This document shows positions 1 to 11,565 of a DNA stretch of 49,411 bases, piece by piece. The notes beneath the pieces are model-generated. The model was not told where the DNA came from, ran no database searches, and saw only the letters and a program-made list of their open reading frames with translations. The first letter of the stretch is position 1. Each line of letters opens with the position of its first letter. The position numbers were made by a program, and so were the translations under genes. The stretch is from the NCBI GenBank assembly GCA_036897485.1, contig JAYMTF010000151.1:1-49411 (forward strand), read 5' to 3'. This DNA comes from Pelargonium nanum. Taxonomy: Eukaryota; Streptophyta; Magnoliopsida; Geraniales; Geraniaceae.

Positions 1-19
1 ACCAAGTTTTAACGCAGTT

Positions 20-107
20 GCATGCCCTGATACTCGAACTCGAGACCTCAGGTTAAGCTGAAACAACTCATTACCAATTAACTCACGCGCTTGGTGGTAG
101 TATTATA
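20..107 (-). repeat. tRNA-like SINE head, cut by the left window edge
   Basis: Read on the minus strand, the segment has a pol III B-box-like GAGTTCGAGTATC (plus 29-41) and, upstream of it, an A-box-like stretch GAGTTAATTGGTAATGAG (plus about 67-84) at tRNA-like spacing. This is the usual head of a plant tRNA-derived SINE. The body and tail would lie to the left of position 20 and are not in view. It is too diverged to be a working tRNA gene. Confidence 0.45.
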
Positions 108-541
108 TTTTCCTATCAAAAGAAAAATTATATTCAACCAAAGTGTCTCTTAATAAATAAAAAATATCATCATGAAATTAACAAATATAAATATTTTTCT
201 AAAGCAAGAAATTTTCTTCTTCTTCTTTTATTTGGGAGTGAATTTCATACCAATTTAGAGCTAAATTCACACTCAAACACTCATTAGTACAAGTTTGGGT
301 CACATAAATTAGTCCCGGTCACTTTTCAGGTTGAGTTAGACAAATTTGCACATTTGCAATAAAACCGAAAATTTGAACCCTTTTTTAGTCGGGTCCTCTT
401 TAGTTGTTTAAACCCGAACAAAAAAAATGACTGAAAATGAACTCAAAACTCGAACTACGAGCTATATACCAAATTGCCTATCAAACTACTCTGAACATTG
501 AGGTAAACTATATGCTTCATGCATTGGGTTCCTTATTTCTT

Positions 542-696
542 GGCCCAATTTAGTTTTCGGCCCACCTGGATAAAGACTAAAATATGCGTGGCCCGTTTAG
601 TTCAAGACAAAAGCCCAATAAGAATTTAATACACACTAGCCCAAAATAAGAAACCTCAGAGCCCAATATATGAATTCAATCCAAAAGCAAGGCCCA
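542..696. promoter_or_regulatory. Cluster of site II-like GGCCCA/AGCCCA elements
   Basis: Six hexamers of the type GGCCCA or AGCCCA occur within 155 bases (542, 559, 612, 638, 660, 691), with a related GGCCCG near 590. TGGGCC/TGGGCT site II elements bind class I TCP proteins and mark promoters of growth and housekeeping genes. Telo-box-like CCCTAA motifs lie downstream (near 836 and 1402). No coding sequence is visible nearby, so any promoter here would serve a transcript outside the window or a non-coding one. Confidence 0.35.
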
Positions 697-1426
697 TTTC
701 TATTCTTATTTTCATTTTCATTTTTGAAAAAAAAAAACTATAATTTAAACACTCAAAAGCAAAATGACAGTAAAATTCATTTGAAAAGTTAAAAATGACT
801 CCAAATATTTATCACTATAATATTTTGAGCATGAACCCTAAAAAACCATCAACAACAATCACTGGCTTCATGAACACTTCTCTTAGAGCAAATATGGCAT
901 ATCAATAAGCGAAACTTGCATGCGGTTCACCTAATTTATTAAAACTAATCGAGCTTTCAAGTAGACTTTCACACAATTGTGGATATAATTTAAATAATTC
1001 CGGCGATTCATTAATGAACTTAGTCATGAGCATTGAATTATCATGGATATTACCAAGATTTTGGCAGCTGAAAGTAGCTAGTATATGTTAAAAGTTGAAA
1101 ATTGAAGAACTAGTTGAGCAAGTTGTGTATGTTAAAAGTAGTGAACTTAGGTAGGCTCTACTTGAGATAAACAGTGATAGGTACAGCTCAAGATGGTTGG
1201 AAACTTATGGAGAAAGATATGAGCAAGCAATGCCTATTGCCTTCAAGCTTTCACTTTCACAAATGGTAAACAAAATTACAAGAATTTTAAAGATAGATGG
1301 AGAGAAGTGATTGGCTAAGCAATGACATCATTGGCTCTTTTTTGGAGGATACTGTGGATTGCTGACATGGCCCTTCCATCACTATGTAGTTAAAAATTGA
1401 AACCCTAATTATCACTATAATATATA

Positions 1427-1697
1427 CTCCCTCCGTCCCAAAATGAGTGTTCTGTTTCTATTTTTTGCACAAATTAAGGATTATCGGATAATTTAATGTG
1501 TTTCCAATATTACCCTCACTTTCCCACCTACACCCCATGTGCAGTTCAGATCTGTCCATGTGCAGTTCATGTAGTGCATAAGTGATTAGGGTAATATGGG
1601 AAAAACAATAATGTAATAACCTAAAAATAGAAACATGACACTCATTTTGGGTCAAAAAATTTAGACAAACAGAACACTCATTTTGGGACGGAGGGAC
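1427..1697. mobile_element. Stowaway-type MITE (Tc1/mariner class)
   Basis: The two ends form inverted repeats about 30 bases long: TCCCTCCGTCCCAAAATGAG and its continuation at the left, and the reverse complement ending in GGACGGAGGGAC at the right. They are nearly perfect over their whole length. The element is flanked by TA on both sides (1425-1426 and 1698-1699), the target duplication of Tc1/mariner insertions. At 271 bases and without a transposase it is a non-autonomous MITE. The well-kept ends suggest a fairly recent insertion. Confidence 0.9.
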
Positions 1698-1699
1698 TA

Positions 1700-4600
1700 T
1701 ATTTAATACTCAAGGTCCCTTATGATTCTATAAATTATGGACTCATTACTCTAAATCGGTTAGATTTAAGTTTTAGTATTCAAATCATCCAACTGGTTGA
1801 ACGTAACGAAATAATCGATAATCCAACAAACGAATTAGTTTGACTCCTAATCCACTTCTTAAAACTACATACAACATAATTGTTAAGCTACCCTTTCTAA
1901 TTCTCTAGAAACCTTACACTTTTCTCTTTTGGTGCTCATATTGTTTTTAGCAATTGGTGCTCTTTTCCTAAACTTTTGCAAAAATATGTGTCATTGGACT
2001 AAAGGTGTTGTGTGTATTAAAATAATATGAAAAAAATAAAATGTTCTAAGGTTGTTTATGAAAAGGAGAAACTAACTAGAGAATGTTGGAAAGTGAATTT
2101 CAATTTCAATATAATAGATAAACTCAAACCATATTCATGGTTGGTTGAGAGTGTCTTGAAAGTGATGGCCCTCTTGCTCCACTTGATGTGTCATTTTCAT
2201 ATTCACCACTCAAAGAAAGTACTAGAACCCACCACTATGGCTATATGATTGGAATGATCAATACATTACATATGCATATCTTCAATATTATTATTTGTTG
2301 GAATCATTCTCAATAAACATTTCTCCATTGGCATATACCCTTTTCCAACTCCTTCTTCCTATTGCATTCTTTTATCCTATTCATGAAATTTAGAACCCTA
2401 AACATTGAATTGAGAATTTTGAATAATTTAGTCATAGATACAATTTTATGGACATAACTTACAAAATTCTAATACATACTTCAACATCATGAACTTTTAA
2501 TTCAAATATTGTAGATGACTCGTAACAAAAACTAATATTAATTGATTCAATTGTCCACCTATGAGCTTCATTCACACGTGATATCCTAAATGATATACTC
2601 AACAACGAGACATGTATTTTAAATATTTAAAACTCGATTTTTTCATGTCAAATTTAAAAAAAAACAACAAAAAAACAACATAATTTATATATATACCCTA
2701 CATAGTATAGAATATCAAATTTTCAAGTAATCAATCTATGAACTCTTAACTTCAAATAATACAAACGACACGTACAAGACAGTCAGACAAACATGTTACG
2801 TAATTAAAACTTGTCTTTTTTTCGATGCAACGAAACATCGACGAATGCTAGTGGGGGCCGAGAGGTCATGTTTTCTACACCCTTTGAATCTTTATAGCTA
2901 CAAGGCTTCCCATGTGACTGTAGCACTGTCTCTGCATTGCCATCTTCTTCTTCTTCTAATGACTTTTGAGCTCTCAGAAACAACTAGAGCTACAGCTGCA
3001 GCTGTTGGAGTGTGAGAGTATAGTACTGTATGTGTTTTAAGGCAGTGTCGATTTCAGTTGTGGGGCACTATTTTCATTAGCTTTTCTGCGACCATGCGCA
3101 CTCAATTATCAATTGTACATCACATGCACCTTATCAATTGATGTTGATGCTGCCATGCAACATTTCCTATCTACTATTCACCCTACAAATTTTATGATAT
3201 GTCTTAAAACCGAGTCACGCGCGAATGTCACAGAAATAATCAATTTCTTTTTAAAGATGCCCTACACATTACAATGTTTCGACCACGACATTAAAAGGGT
3301 TTTGATCTTAAACTATAAGAAAGTCATGCTATGCATAATTGCTTAATCGCACTAACCTTATCATTAAAAAAAAATGTGCAAGTTTACTATAATAATGATT
3401 CAAGACGTTTGAGTTTTCGTGTTATTTATATTTAGACATTTTCATAATCAGTGTACACTTTTTGTATTGTTCGAATATCGTTGTACACTTGTGCAATGCG
3501 ATTTGTGCATCTATTTTCTTCCTTATTTTATTAGAAACTATATATCTAACACTACGTCTAAAATATATATTTTCTCTTCTATTCAACAAAAAATGGTAGC
3601 AAAAAGAATTTGAAAACTCTAGCTAGTAACTTCCATAACAATATTTTTTTCAAGAGAATCCATCTTTTTCTCTCGATCTCACGCACAGAATTTCAGTGGA
3701 CATTAAAAATCAGCTTGTTGGATCACGAGCTTGTTTGGTTGCTTTCAATGGCGATCTCACAAACTCTCTTTCTCTCCCAATATTGTCTTTTTCTACAGCT
3801 GCAACAATATGTCTCATTTTCTTCTTCTTCTTCATGTTCTTGCAATATTGCATGGTTCAGCTAAAACCAATAAAATCACAAACTTTAAATAAATAAAAAC
3901 ACACCCAAAATCAACTTTCCATTAATGAATCGCCAACTACAGCAAGCTCTGTCACAAAAATTGATCAGATTAAAGCTCAAGGTTAAAAATCAAATAAAAT
4001 AAAGGTTTCAGTTACAAAGTATAGATTATAGAATAGCCCATCTGTGATAATTAAATGGACTGTCACATCTTTACATCCTCAATAATGCTTGAGTAGTTGT
4101 GTATCATCCAGCAATTCTATGGCAGGCTACCGCTGCAGCCTCAACCCTAGGGTTGTTATGAGATTAGGGTTTGCTATTTAGCCTAATCGGTTTCATAAAT
4201 AATTCTTAATATTTACGTGCTAAGATCGATGAATTTGTAGTTACGTAATAATAACAAGTTAGGCGATCTTTAAAGACAGATCACAAAAGAGTTAAACGTG
4301 TAGATGCTCTAATTAACACGAACACGATAAGATTCATTTAAATTTTTAAATATGAGATATTTTGTAATAGACTCGACTTTTGTGGTCCATTATAAGTCGT
4401 AATTATAATTGAAAAAATGTGGGCATTGGAAATATAGAAGATTTTTTTCTGGTCCAAAACTTTAAAGATTTGATCATTTCTATGTCTAATTCTAAGTGTG
4501 AAGTAAAGATTCAAAATTGTGAAATGGAATTTGCTTTAGTACTTAAAGATTCATATTCTTCAATATGCATGGACTTTCCGAAAGGCATACATCCATGATT

Positions 4601-6736
4601 CTATAACAAAAGAACCCGAATTTTCATTTTATATTTCATTTTATATTCTCCCCTTATTTTGACAAATAAAGAGAATATATGAAAATCTTACTTTGATGCC
4701 ATTTTATAGATATTATTTAACATGTTTTAAACAAAATGGAAAGAAGAAAATAAATAAATAAATAACGATACACTACAATAATTTTTAAATAAACTATAGT
4801 TATTTTACAAAATAAGCCCAAGCATATATAGAGGGTTTTTAGAAACCTAGATAGCTAGATTATGTGCTGCTGCTACTACATATCTATCAACAGTACTCAA
4901 AAGTGTGTAACATATATTGAATTGTCTGTATTCAAAGTTTCTTATTGGTTGTTCTTTTATGTGCTCTCTCTTTCAAAACACTACAAAAGTAAAAAGAAAT
5001 AACATAGAAAAGGCACCATCAATTGAAAGTCTGCAAGAGCTCATCAAAATAACAAATTAGTTTTGGTTTCTGATTATGATTGCATAAAATATATGACCAT
5101 AGAACCAACCTCAAGCTCTGATCATGTGAGAATATAAGGTTTCCATTATATCACACACAAGGCAACACATTTTTCAAGAAAGTTTGTTCTTTAAATTTTT
5201 GCCAAATTTTATTATGAAAATTGAGGACATGCATGTGATCCCATAATGAGATTCTATTTGTAGAGAATTGTTCTTTTGTATCAAGATTTTCTTCTTTTTT
5301 TTCATATCTCAAAATACTTCATGAAAAACATGAGTTTTATTTTTATTTTTTTGGATCAAAGTTATAGTTTTTTTGTTGTTAGTGCTGATTTATTTTTGAG
5401 CTCTGGTTTATGAAAGATAGCTACTGTGGTCCATAATATATCCAGAAACAACATTAAATGCCCATATAGAGTTACTTTCATTTATGTAGAAAGAGGAAGA
5501 GAACATAGAATGGTTAATTAGGGTTTGGTTTGAGAACACTAATTTGCAGAGTAAATGGCACTTCTTCATGCAATTACTAAAATGGGTTTTGGATCAAAAT
5601 ATCTGCCAATTTTAGACATCATTAATATGTTATAGCTGTTGGGAGTGCATTCCTATGGATGAAACGAAAGACACTTACGTTGCAAAATTCGTAACCAACG
5701 TTGAAAATTTTAACAAAAAAAGTGAAATGCAACTCATAACGTAAACAGTTAGGTTGCAAAATTTGTTGTAGTGTGTTTGGTCGATCATGTGTGATCTTAT
5801 TCACTCCGCCTGTTTTGCATTTCATTAACTGCGATCCGAGATCAATTTGAGTTATTAACATAAAAACCAAATTCCTAACTATGGCCACATAGAAGAGAAA
5901 CCATAAGAATATCTCAGATTTCTTGTGTGGCAAAACCATTCTAGCAACAATTTCTAGAAGGTGATATTAAAGATTATTAGTGTAATCTACACTATAAATT
6001 AGGCTCCCACCTAACCATTAAATTTAACTTTGGGAGCTTCAAATAATATTAGTTATGAAAGTGAGAAACTATGAGACCCATATAGCTCTAGAGTGTGGAC
6101 AAAGAACCAACTAGTACATGTAGATGTAGTAGATGGAAACTCACCAAATTTTACTATCAATATCAACTACTATCAATAAGCTGGTTTTTGCCAAACCATG
6201 GGAATTTTTGTTGTGCTTCATTATGTTTAGCAAAATTGAACTATGGACAAAGAAATAAGGTGTTTATGTGGGGAGGATTTTTGTCTTTTCTTTTTAGTGA
6301 AATAAACATCTCAATATTGGAAACTAATAAAGCATTAAAGTGCAAGATGGGAAAGAAGCCAGAAAAAAGCTGTTAGATATCATTATCAAGGGAGGGCTTG
6401 AAAAGGAAGAGAGGTGAGCTCCCAATCCCACTTTCACCTTCAAAACAAAACCATGGACTCTAATTACAAACCATCAAACACTAATTAACCATTGTGATTA
6501 AGAAATCTCACAAAACTTTGGGGTAAGAAAGTAATAGAAAAGAAAAAGATGCTGTAGCTAAGCTAAGGCTAGTTATGGCCTAATCAGAACTTGTTTGGTA
6601 ACACTATTCTCTCATTTAAAAAGGCGACGACTGAGATATACGAACAACTTAAACGAGAAGTATGTTTGGTAAAACATGTAATTTGAAAGGAAAAAAAAAG
6701 TTTATGCATGAATTTTTAAAGGATGAGAGAGAAGTC
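1700..6736. other. Gene-free AT-rich spacer, left flank
   Basis: Five kilobases in which every open frame is short, AT-driven and without a recognisable domain. Poly-A/T runs and pyrimidine-rich stretches (for example TCTTCTTCTT near 2943 and 3823) are the only visible structure. I see no gene, RNA gene or complete transposon here. Confidence 0.6.
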
Positions 6737-6949
6737 AGAGCTTGTTTGGTAACATTGTTTTGTCTTGTATAAGACAGGCTACGTCAGCTTAAAAGAGGCT
6801 TTAAAAGATGTGGAGAAAAAACTTGCGTCGACTTGATTTTAGTTAAGACCGACATAACTAATTGAAACACTGTTGATTTACACGTTAAGAATTACTACGT
6901 TCAACCTGATCTAAAATAATCCAATAACTACCCCCCCCAAACAAGAGTT
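6737..6949. mobile_element. Possible small MITE with GCTTGTTTGG ends
   Basis: AGAGCTTGTTTGGTAAC at 6737 is matched in inverted orientation by CCAAACAAGAGTT ending at 6949, giving a 213-base unit with short imperfect terminal inverted repeats. A second AACTTGTTTGGTAACAC lies just upstream at about 6588, and a CAGAGCTCGTTTGGTT copy sits in the TCP 3' intron (about 8545). No clear target duplication could be found, so this could be chance or a decayed hAT-like element. Confidence 0.35.
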
Positions 6950-7294
6950 GGAGTTTAAGCTTGTTATAAATGAAATAGTAACTTTGTTGGATTTGTGTTT
7001 TTACAAGTGTGAGTGAGTCTATTTTGTTTTGTGGTGCTGTAATGACAGAAGATCTTTAATATCCTCTTCTGCCAAACTTCTGCCACCCTTTGCAGAAGCA
7101 TCTCTCAGCCCAAAGATAGGATTAGTATTGGTTTGGCCTTTTTCATCTCCTCCTTCTCCTTCCACACCACACCACACCACCTACTATTCAAGATTCAAAA
7201 ATCCTCTCTTTCACACCACCAAAAACCCTCATTCTTGCTCCAGAATCTTTCTCTAATCACTTCTTGATAAAAGTGAGTTCAGTTTCATTGGGAC

Positions 7295-7394
7295 ATGGAA
7301 TCTGGAGAGTGAAATGGCAGAGGTTTTTGGGGATCAGCAGCAACACAGCAAGTACCAGCAGCAGCTGCAACAGGTGGTGAACAGCAAGCATTGA
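7295..7394 (+). promoter_or_regulatory. Two upstream ORFs in the TCP leader
   Basis: Two short reading frames precede the TCP start. The first (7295-7312) encodes only MESGE. The second (7314-7394) encodes a 26-residue glutamine-rich peptide beginning MAEVFGDQQQHSKYQQQ. If the leader is unspliced, ribosomes must pass both before reaching the ATG at 7574, which could dampen translation. A TATAAA at about 6965 would put transcription start near 7000, so both would lie in the leader. This is inference; a spliced leader would remove them. Confidence 0.4.
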
Positions 7395-7573
7395 AACTGT
7401 AAATAAAGACCAAGAATCTGGATTTCCAAAGAACCCACGACCCAAAAACACCCCAAGATCAAAGTGCTGACATTTATAGCTATTATCAGCAACACCTTGA
7501 GCTCCTCCAAAACCAGAACCAGAGCCAGCAAGAAGAAACAACCTCAGGTCATGCAAAGAGAAGATCTTGTAAA

Positions 7574-8494
7574 ATGGGCATGAAGAGCAGTGGTGGAGGA
7601 GAGATCATACAGGTCCAAGGAGGCCACATTGTTCGGTCCACCGGCCGGAAAGACCGGCACAGCAAGGTCTACACCGCCAAAGGCCCTCGGGACCGCCGTG
7701 TCCGGCTCCCGGCCTACACCGCAATCCAGTTCTACGATGTCCAGGACCGCCTCGGCTACGACCGTCCGAGCAAGGCCGTTGACTGGCTCATCAAGAAAGC
7801 CCAATCCGCCATTGACAAGCTCGCCGAGCTACCTCCCTGGCACCCAACCGCCACCGCCGGAACAGGGGAAACAGAGCCCTCCGCCGAAATGGCCATGCCG
7901 GAGCAATCTGAATCCTCCGGCTACAACTTCCAGCTCCACAACCCGACCAACGAGTCCTCCTCCTCGTTTGTTCCTCTTGACTCGGACACCATGAGATCTT
8001 TCTTCCCCACGAGCTCCTCTGCTTCGTCCATCAATTTCCAGAGCTACCCGCCGGAGATTATCCCGAGAACCACCGCTGAAGATCTCTGCCTCTCGCTACA
8101 CTCCTTCCAAGACCACGCGAACCACACTCCTTCGACCGACCAGATGACCCTTTTCGCCGGAGGCTCTGCTCCAGTCTCGTTCGAGTCAAATTTCCAGAGA
8201 ATGGTGTCTTGGGGCGGCGAGCCGGCGGAGAACAGAGGCGGCGGCGGCGGGTTCATGTTCGGGTCGCCGTCGCAGCAGTCGTTGATGTTTTCTTCTCAGA
8301 GGGGACCCCTTCAGTCCAGTTACGGAGCACCACCGTCGGTTCGAGCCTGGGACGACATTCCAATGGCCTCCGCCGACCACCGTAGCCGCTTCGGGTTGCC
8401 GGAGTTTTGCCTGCCGCAGCAAATCCACGAATCAGACGAGCACGGCGTGGCGTCGGACAAGCCGTCCTCTGCCTCTACCAGTTCCCACCATTGA
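7574..8494 (+). CDS. TCP10: CIN-type class II TCP transcription factor (TCP10/TCP4-like)
   Basis: Single-exon gene of 306 residues. The TCP domain covers roughly residues 17-80: the basic region [20 protein letters not shown], then helix [21 protein letters not shown] and helix [21 protein letters not shown]. This is the class II CIN form, a DNA-binding dimer that restrains leaf-margin growth and promotes differentiation in the nucleus. The C-terminal half keeps the family motifs [10 protein letters not shown] and QRGPLQSS; the latter encodes the miR319 site. The end [12 protein letters not shown] resembles the TCP3/TCP4 tail, while the start [11 protein letters not shown] resembles the MGLK start of TCP10; synteny favours TCP10. 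The start is the first ATG after an in-frame stop (7400-7402), although the 57 codons between are open. Oddity: helix entry reads [10 protein letters not shown] where the family usually has RLSAHTAIQF. GC is far higher than in the flanks. Confidence 0.95.
   Translation: MGMKSSGGGEIIQVQGGHIVRSTGRKDRHSKVYTAKGPRDRRVRLPAYTAIQFYDVQDRLGYDRPSKAVDWLIKKAQSAIDKLAELPPWHPTATAGTGETEPSAEMAMPEQSESSGYNFQLHNPTNESSSSFVPLDSDTMRSFFPTSSSASSINFQSYPPEIIPRTTAEDLCLSLHSFQDHANHTPSTDQMTLFAGGSAPVSFESNFQRMVSWGGEPAENRGGGGGFMFGSPSQQSLMFSSQRGPLQSSYGAPPSVRAWDDIPMASADHRSRFGLPEFCLPQQIHESDEHGVASDKPSSASTSSHH
8299..8319 (+). promoter_or_regulatory. miR319 target site
   Basis: The 21 bases contain GGGGACCCCTTCAGTCCAG, the conserved miR319/miR-JAW target of CIN TCP genes, complementary to the miRNA 5' half (UUGGACUGAAGGG) apart from position 1. 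It lies in the codons for QRGPLQS, as in TCP2, 3, 4, 10 and 24. Cleavage would be expected ten bases from the miRNA 5' end. It implies strong post-transcriptional repression in young organs. Confidence 0.93.
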
Positions 8495-8505
8495 TTCTCG
8501 AAAAG

Positions 8506-8627
8506 GTAACGACCCATCTCTCAAAATCCACTGAATTTCACTCCTCAGAGCTCGTTTGGTTCAAATTTGAACGAAAGATTGAAACTTTACCGTTTTAAAA
8601 AATTAGATTTTCTTCATTTCTTTATAG
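8506..8627 (+). other. Probable intron in the TCP 3' UTR
   Basis: Twelve bases after the TGA, the leader AAAAG is followed by GTAACG, and a T-rich tract ends in TTTATAG at 8627, giving a 122-base GT-AG intron. Its base composition drops to that of the spacer. Being less than 50 bases from the stop, the junction should not trigger nonsense-mediated decay. Not confirmed by transcript. Confidence 0.55.
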
Positions 8628-8629
8628 GA

Positions 8630-9699
8630 ATTTCCAAGTGATGACGAGGTTGTTGAAGATCAGTAGATTCCAGGCCATTGCAATGATCCAACGTAGAAGC
8701 AGAGTATCTGGTTGGATTCAATTCAACAAATTTTCATTTTTAATTATTTTAGTTTAATTCAATATGTGTTTAATTGGATTCTGTGCTTAATTTATATAGT
8801 ACTAAATTGCTAGTGGATTTTCTTAATCTTATCTTTAACTTTGTTTGATTATGATTACATGTCATGGGTTTTGATGTTTTCAATGTCTCTTTGTTGTCAG
8901 AAACCAGAACCCTTGTGCTTGATTCACATCTCATTTCTTTCTTTGATCATTTGATCAAGAAACTATAGATTTGGCATTGATTTGTTGTGATGTTTATCAA
9001 AAAAAAAAAATGATTCGTGAAGCTCATGCAAAAGCTGGTAATGGAACAGTAAATGTATCAAAAAAAAAAAAGTCAATGGTTCAATTCTGTCATTTCTTTT
9101 AAATTCAATTTGTACATTATACAACTAGGCATTAAATTATGCATCTTTTTGGCTTGGTCATTATCAGAGCAACAATGTCTTTGGGCAATATTCATCTCTT
9201 CTTGCATGTACCATGATGTTCTTGGTCAATCCTTATTTTTCATGCATGAGCTTCCTTGTTCTAAGTTTGTTTCTTTTCATGATTTGCATGTTTTCATTTA
9301 TATCCCATTCATTTTCTTCCAATTACTTGCAAAGATTGGCAACAATTCTATTGAATGCACTCATAACATTTAGCTACATGAGTTGGTATTTGAATTCACT
9401 ATGTACTGTCTACTTTTGGCACATATTTATGACTGTTTTGGTATTTTCTTGCCTCTTTATTTCCATATTGTATGAAATAATTTTTAAAGCCTTTATATAT
9501 GATTTAACTAGTAGTATAAATAGATCAAACAATCGATATTAACCTTAATTTTCAAGAAACAAGGAATATTTAGCATGTTAACCATAAAAAGTTAGTTCGA
9601 ACGTATTACTGGAGCTATGTACAGTGATCAATGCCAAATATTGTTATATTTTTATAAAGAAATAGAACTGGAGCAATTAGATATTGTTGTTACACACAA
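8630..9699. other. TCP 3' UTR and spacer without genes
   Basis: AT-rich sequence with oligo-A runs at about 9000 and 9060. The first 200 or so bases probably form the end of the TCP transcript. Open frames at 9053-9542 are low-complexity, F/I/S-rich translations with no domain, and I do not treat them as genes. Confidence 0.5.
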
Positions 9700-10760
9700 A
9701 ATATAAGTCTTGGCGGCAAATCGTGAAGCGGAACAGGGCTACCCGAGTGCCTTGTTGGCATCCACTATTCAAATTTCAAACGATTCAACAGTTTGGATAC
9801 TTATTCGAAGAATACAAAGACAGTGGAGGAAGACACTTCCTCGCTCTAGAATGAGATCCATCAAGCGAGGGAAGTCCACACTTTTTAGGATGGACAAGCT
9901 CTTAACGGAGGCCAAACCTCGCATTCAACATCCCATGACACGACATTGTGTCAAAGACATTTTGAACATGCACAATCTCGATATGGACACCTCTCGCTCA
10001 ATCACGCCATGTCGCGGCCTTGAAGCCTATTGAAATGCTCAACCTAGAGCCTCCTCCATTTATGAACTCACCAACAAGTCATGCAATGGCTTTCTCATGG
10101 TCTTCAACAAGGTAGTGGCATAGATACCTAACTCCTCAAGATTTCTCATGCTTCCCATAAAGAATTCTTCTCCTCACTCAATGACAGCTCCACAATTCCC
10201 ATGGTTTAAATTTCATCATGGCTGCGACATCAAATCCTGGTCACGACCTCTTCTCCTCACTATGTTCCCATTATCCATAGGAGTTAAGACTTAATTAGAC
10301 CACCGAAGAATCCACAAGACATCAAGGGTACAAGAAGATCACGAGGAGAACTCATCACCACTACTCAACACTTGGTCTTCACAAGAAGCACCTAGACACA
10401 CAATGGGAGCTACCCTCCGAGGCTCTCCGTCTTGTAGCGTCACCTCAAACCTCATCACCTTTTCATGTCACCTCCAAGCCTCATTGTCTTATTAGGATAC
10501 CGGAATGCTACCGAAAGCATTAGAGGCTTATAGGGATCACACTCCTATAAGCTCGGATGTCTAGAATCTAAGCTCCCAAGTGTTCTCCTAAGTAGACCAC
10601 ACTCCTTTTTCAACTAATCACACAATTACACAAGACTTGCAAGTATAAATACTCACTACTCGATGAAAGGAGGGATTCCAAGATTAACATAATAATACTT
10701 CCTCTCTCGTTAGAGTACTCGTTATGAAGGTGTGGTTCAGATTTTTTTTTAGTAGATAAT
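9700..10760. mobile_element. Probable LTR-retroelement fossil
   Basis: About 1 kb whose composition differs sharply from the flanks (more balanced GC, few long A/T runs). The right part looks like the promoter and leader portion of a plant LTR: a TATAAATA at about 10645 followed by a region rich in CTC and AGG, then a CT-rich stretch. No gag, protease, RT or integrase domain can be recognised, so it is broken, probably a partial or solo LTR with flanking non-coding sequence. Family would be Ty3/gypsy or a large non-coding derivative, by general look only. Termini and target duplication could not be fixed; age appears old. Confidence 0.4.
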
Positions 10761-11565
10761 TAATTTTACACCTGAGACGGATTTCTGAGCACACACTCAA
10801 GTCTTTTCTTAATAGTGTGTTATACTTGTATCGACTATAAAACACAGTAATAAAGTCTTAACCCTATACCACAATTGTAATGTATTAAAAAGTTGTAACT
10901 ACATTTACTCCTTCCATCTACCCATCTTATTAGTAAAAATGTTTATCACCATCTTACTTCATGCATCTTTGACAAAAATTAAAATGTACCATATTGGTAA
11001 AAAACAAAAGATAACAAACAAAGTTACTACATAAACATAGTACTAATATTTTATAGGTACATATATTTGACAATCATTCAACAACTCCAAAATTCCAAAT
11101 CTAAATCTAGATCAGAGCAAATACTATAATATTGGTTTCTTTTCATTTGAGCTCACTTGGCACATCCTAGATTCTTGAATCCCAATTCACAGGCCCAACT
11201 CATCACCCAAAAAACAATTTTTAATATTTCCCAAAAAACCGCAATCATTTGGTTTGGGCCTTTGGCGGCTCCCAAAATTTTTCCATCTCTCCCTCCTTTT
11301 TCATTTTGCTTCCCAAAATCACATCCAAACCCAAAAATTGAAAACCAAAAATTCACTTCCCTCCTTAGCATCTCATTGAAAAAAATATGAAAAATCAAAT
11401 CAAACCCAAAATTTCAGGAAAAGAACACTTTTTGCAAAAAATCCCTCCAAGAATGTTTTACAAATACTAGCTCCTGCCCATCCTCTGTTCTTCACTTCCA
11501 AGAAAAATCATTTTTTTTCCCTCTGTTTTCCGCGATTCGTTCAAGAAAATCGAACCCATCTCGGA
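10761..11565. other. Spacer and promoter region of the first KEN/D-box gene
   Basis: The left part is AT-rich with a weak Stowaway-like start (ACTCCTTCCATCTACCCATC near 10908) lacking a convincing partner end. The right part, from about 11150, rises in C content, carries GGCCCA at 11191 and the E2F-like TTTGGCGG at 11261, and runs into the presumed leader of the downstream gene. Confidence 0.4.
11261..11268 (+). promoter_or_regulatory. E2F-type site upstream of the KEN/D-box gene
   Basis: TTTGGCGG fits the plant E2F consensus WTTSSCSS and lies 305 bases before the ATG at 11566. E2F sites drive G1/S expression, which would suit a protein with APC/C degrons. An eight-base match can occur by chance. 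Confidence 0.3.

Noticed and set aside
7590-8517. Overlapping frames in the TCP gene on both strands
   Set aside because: GC-rich third positions open the other frames; only the frame from 7574 carries the TCP domain and the miR319-coding motif.
9053-9542. Two overlapping plus-strand frames of about 107 residues
   Set aside because: F/I/S-rich, low-complexity translation of AT-rich DNA with no domain, signal or neighbour support.
10908-10960. Second Stowaway-like terminus (ACTCCTTCCATCTACCCATC)
   Set aside because: No matching inverted end or TA duplication could be found.
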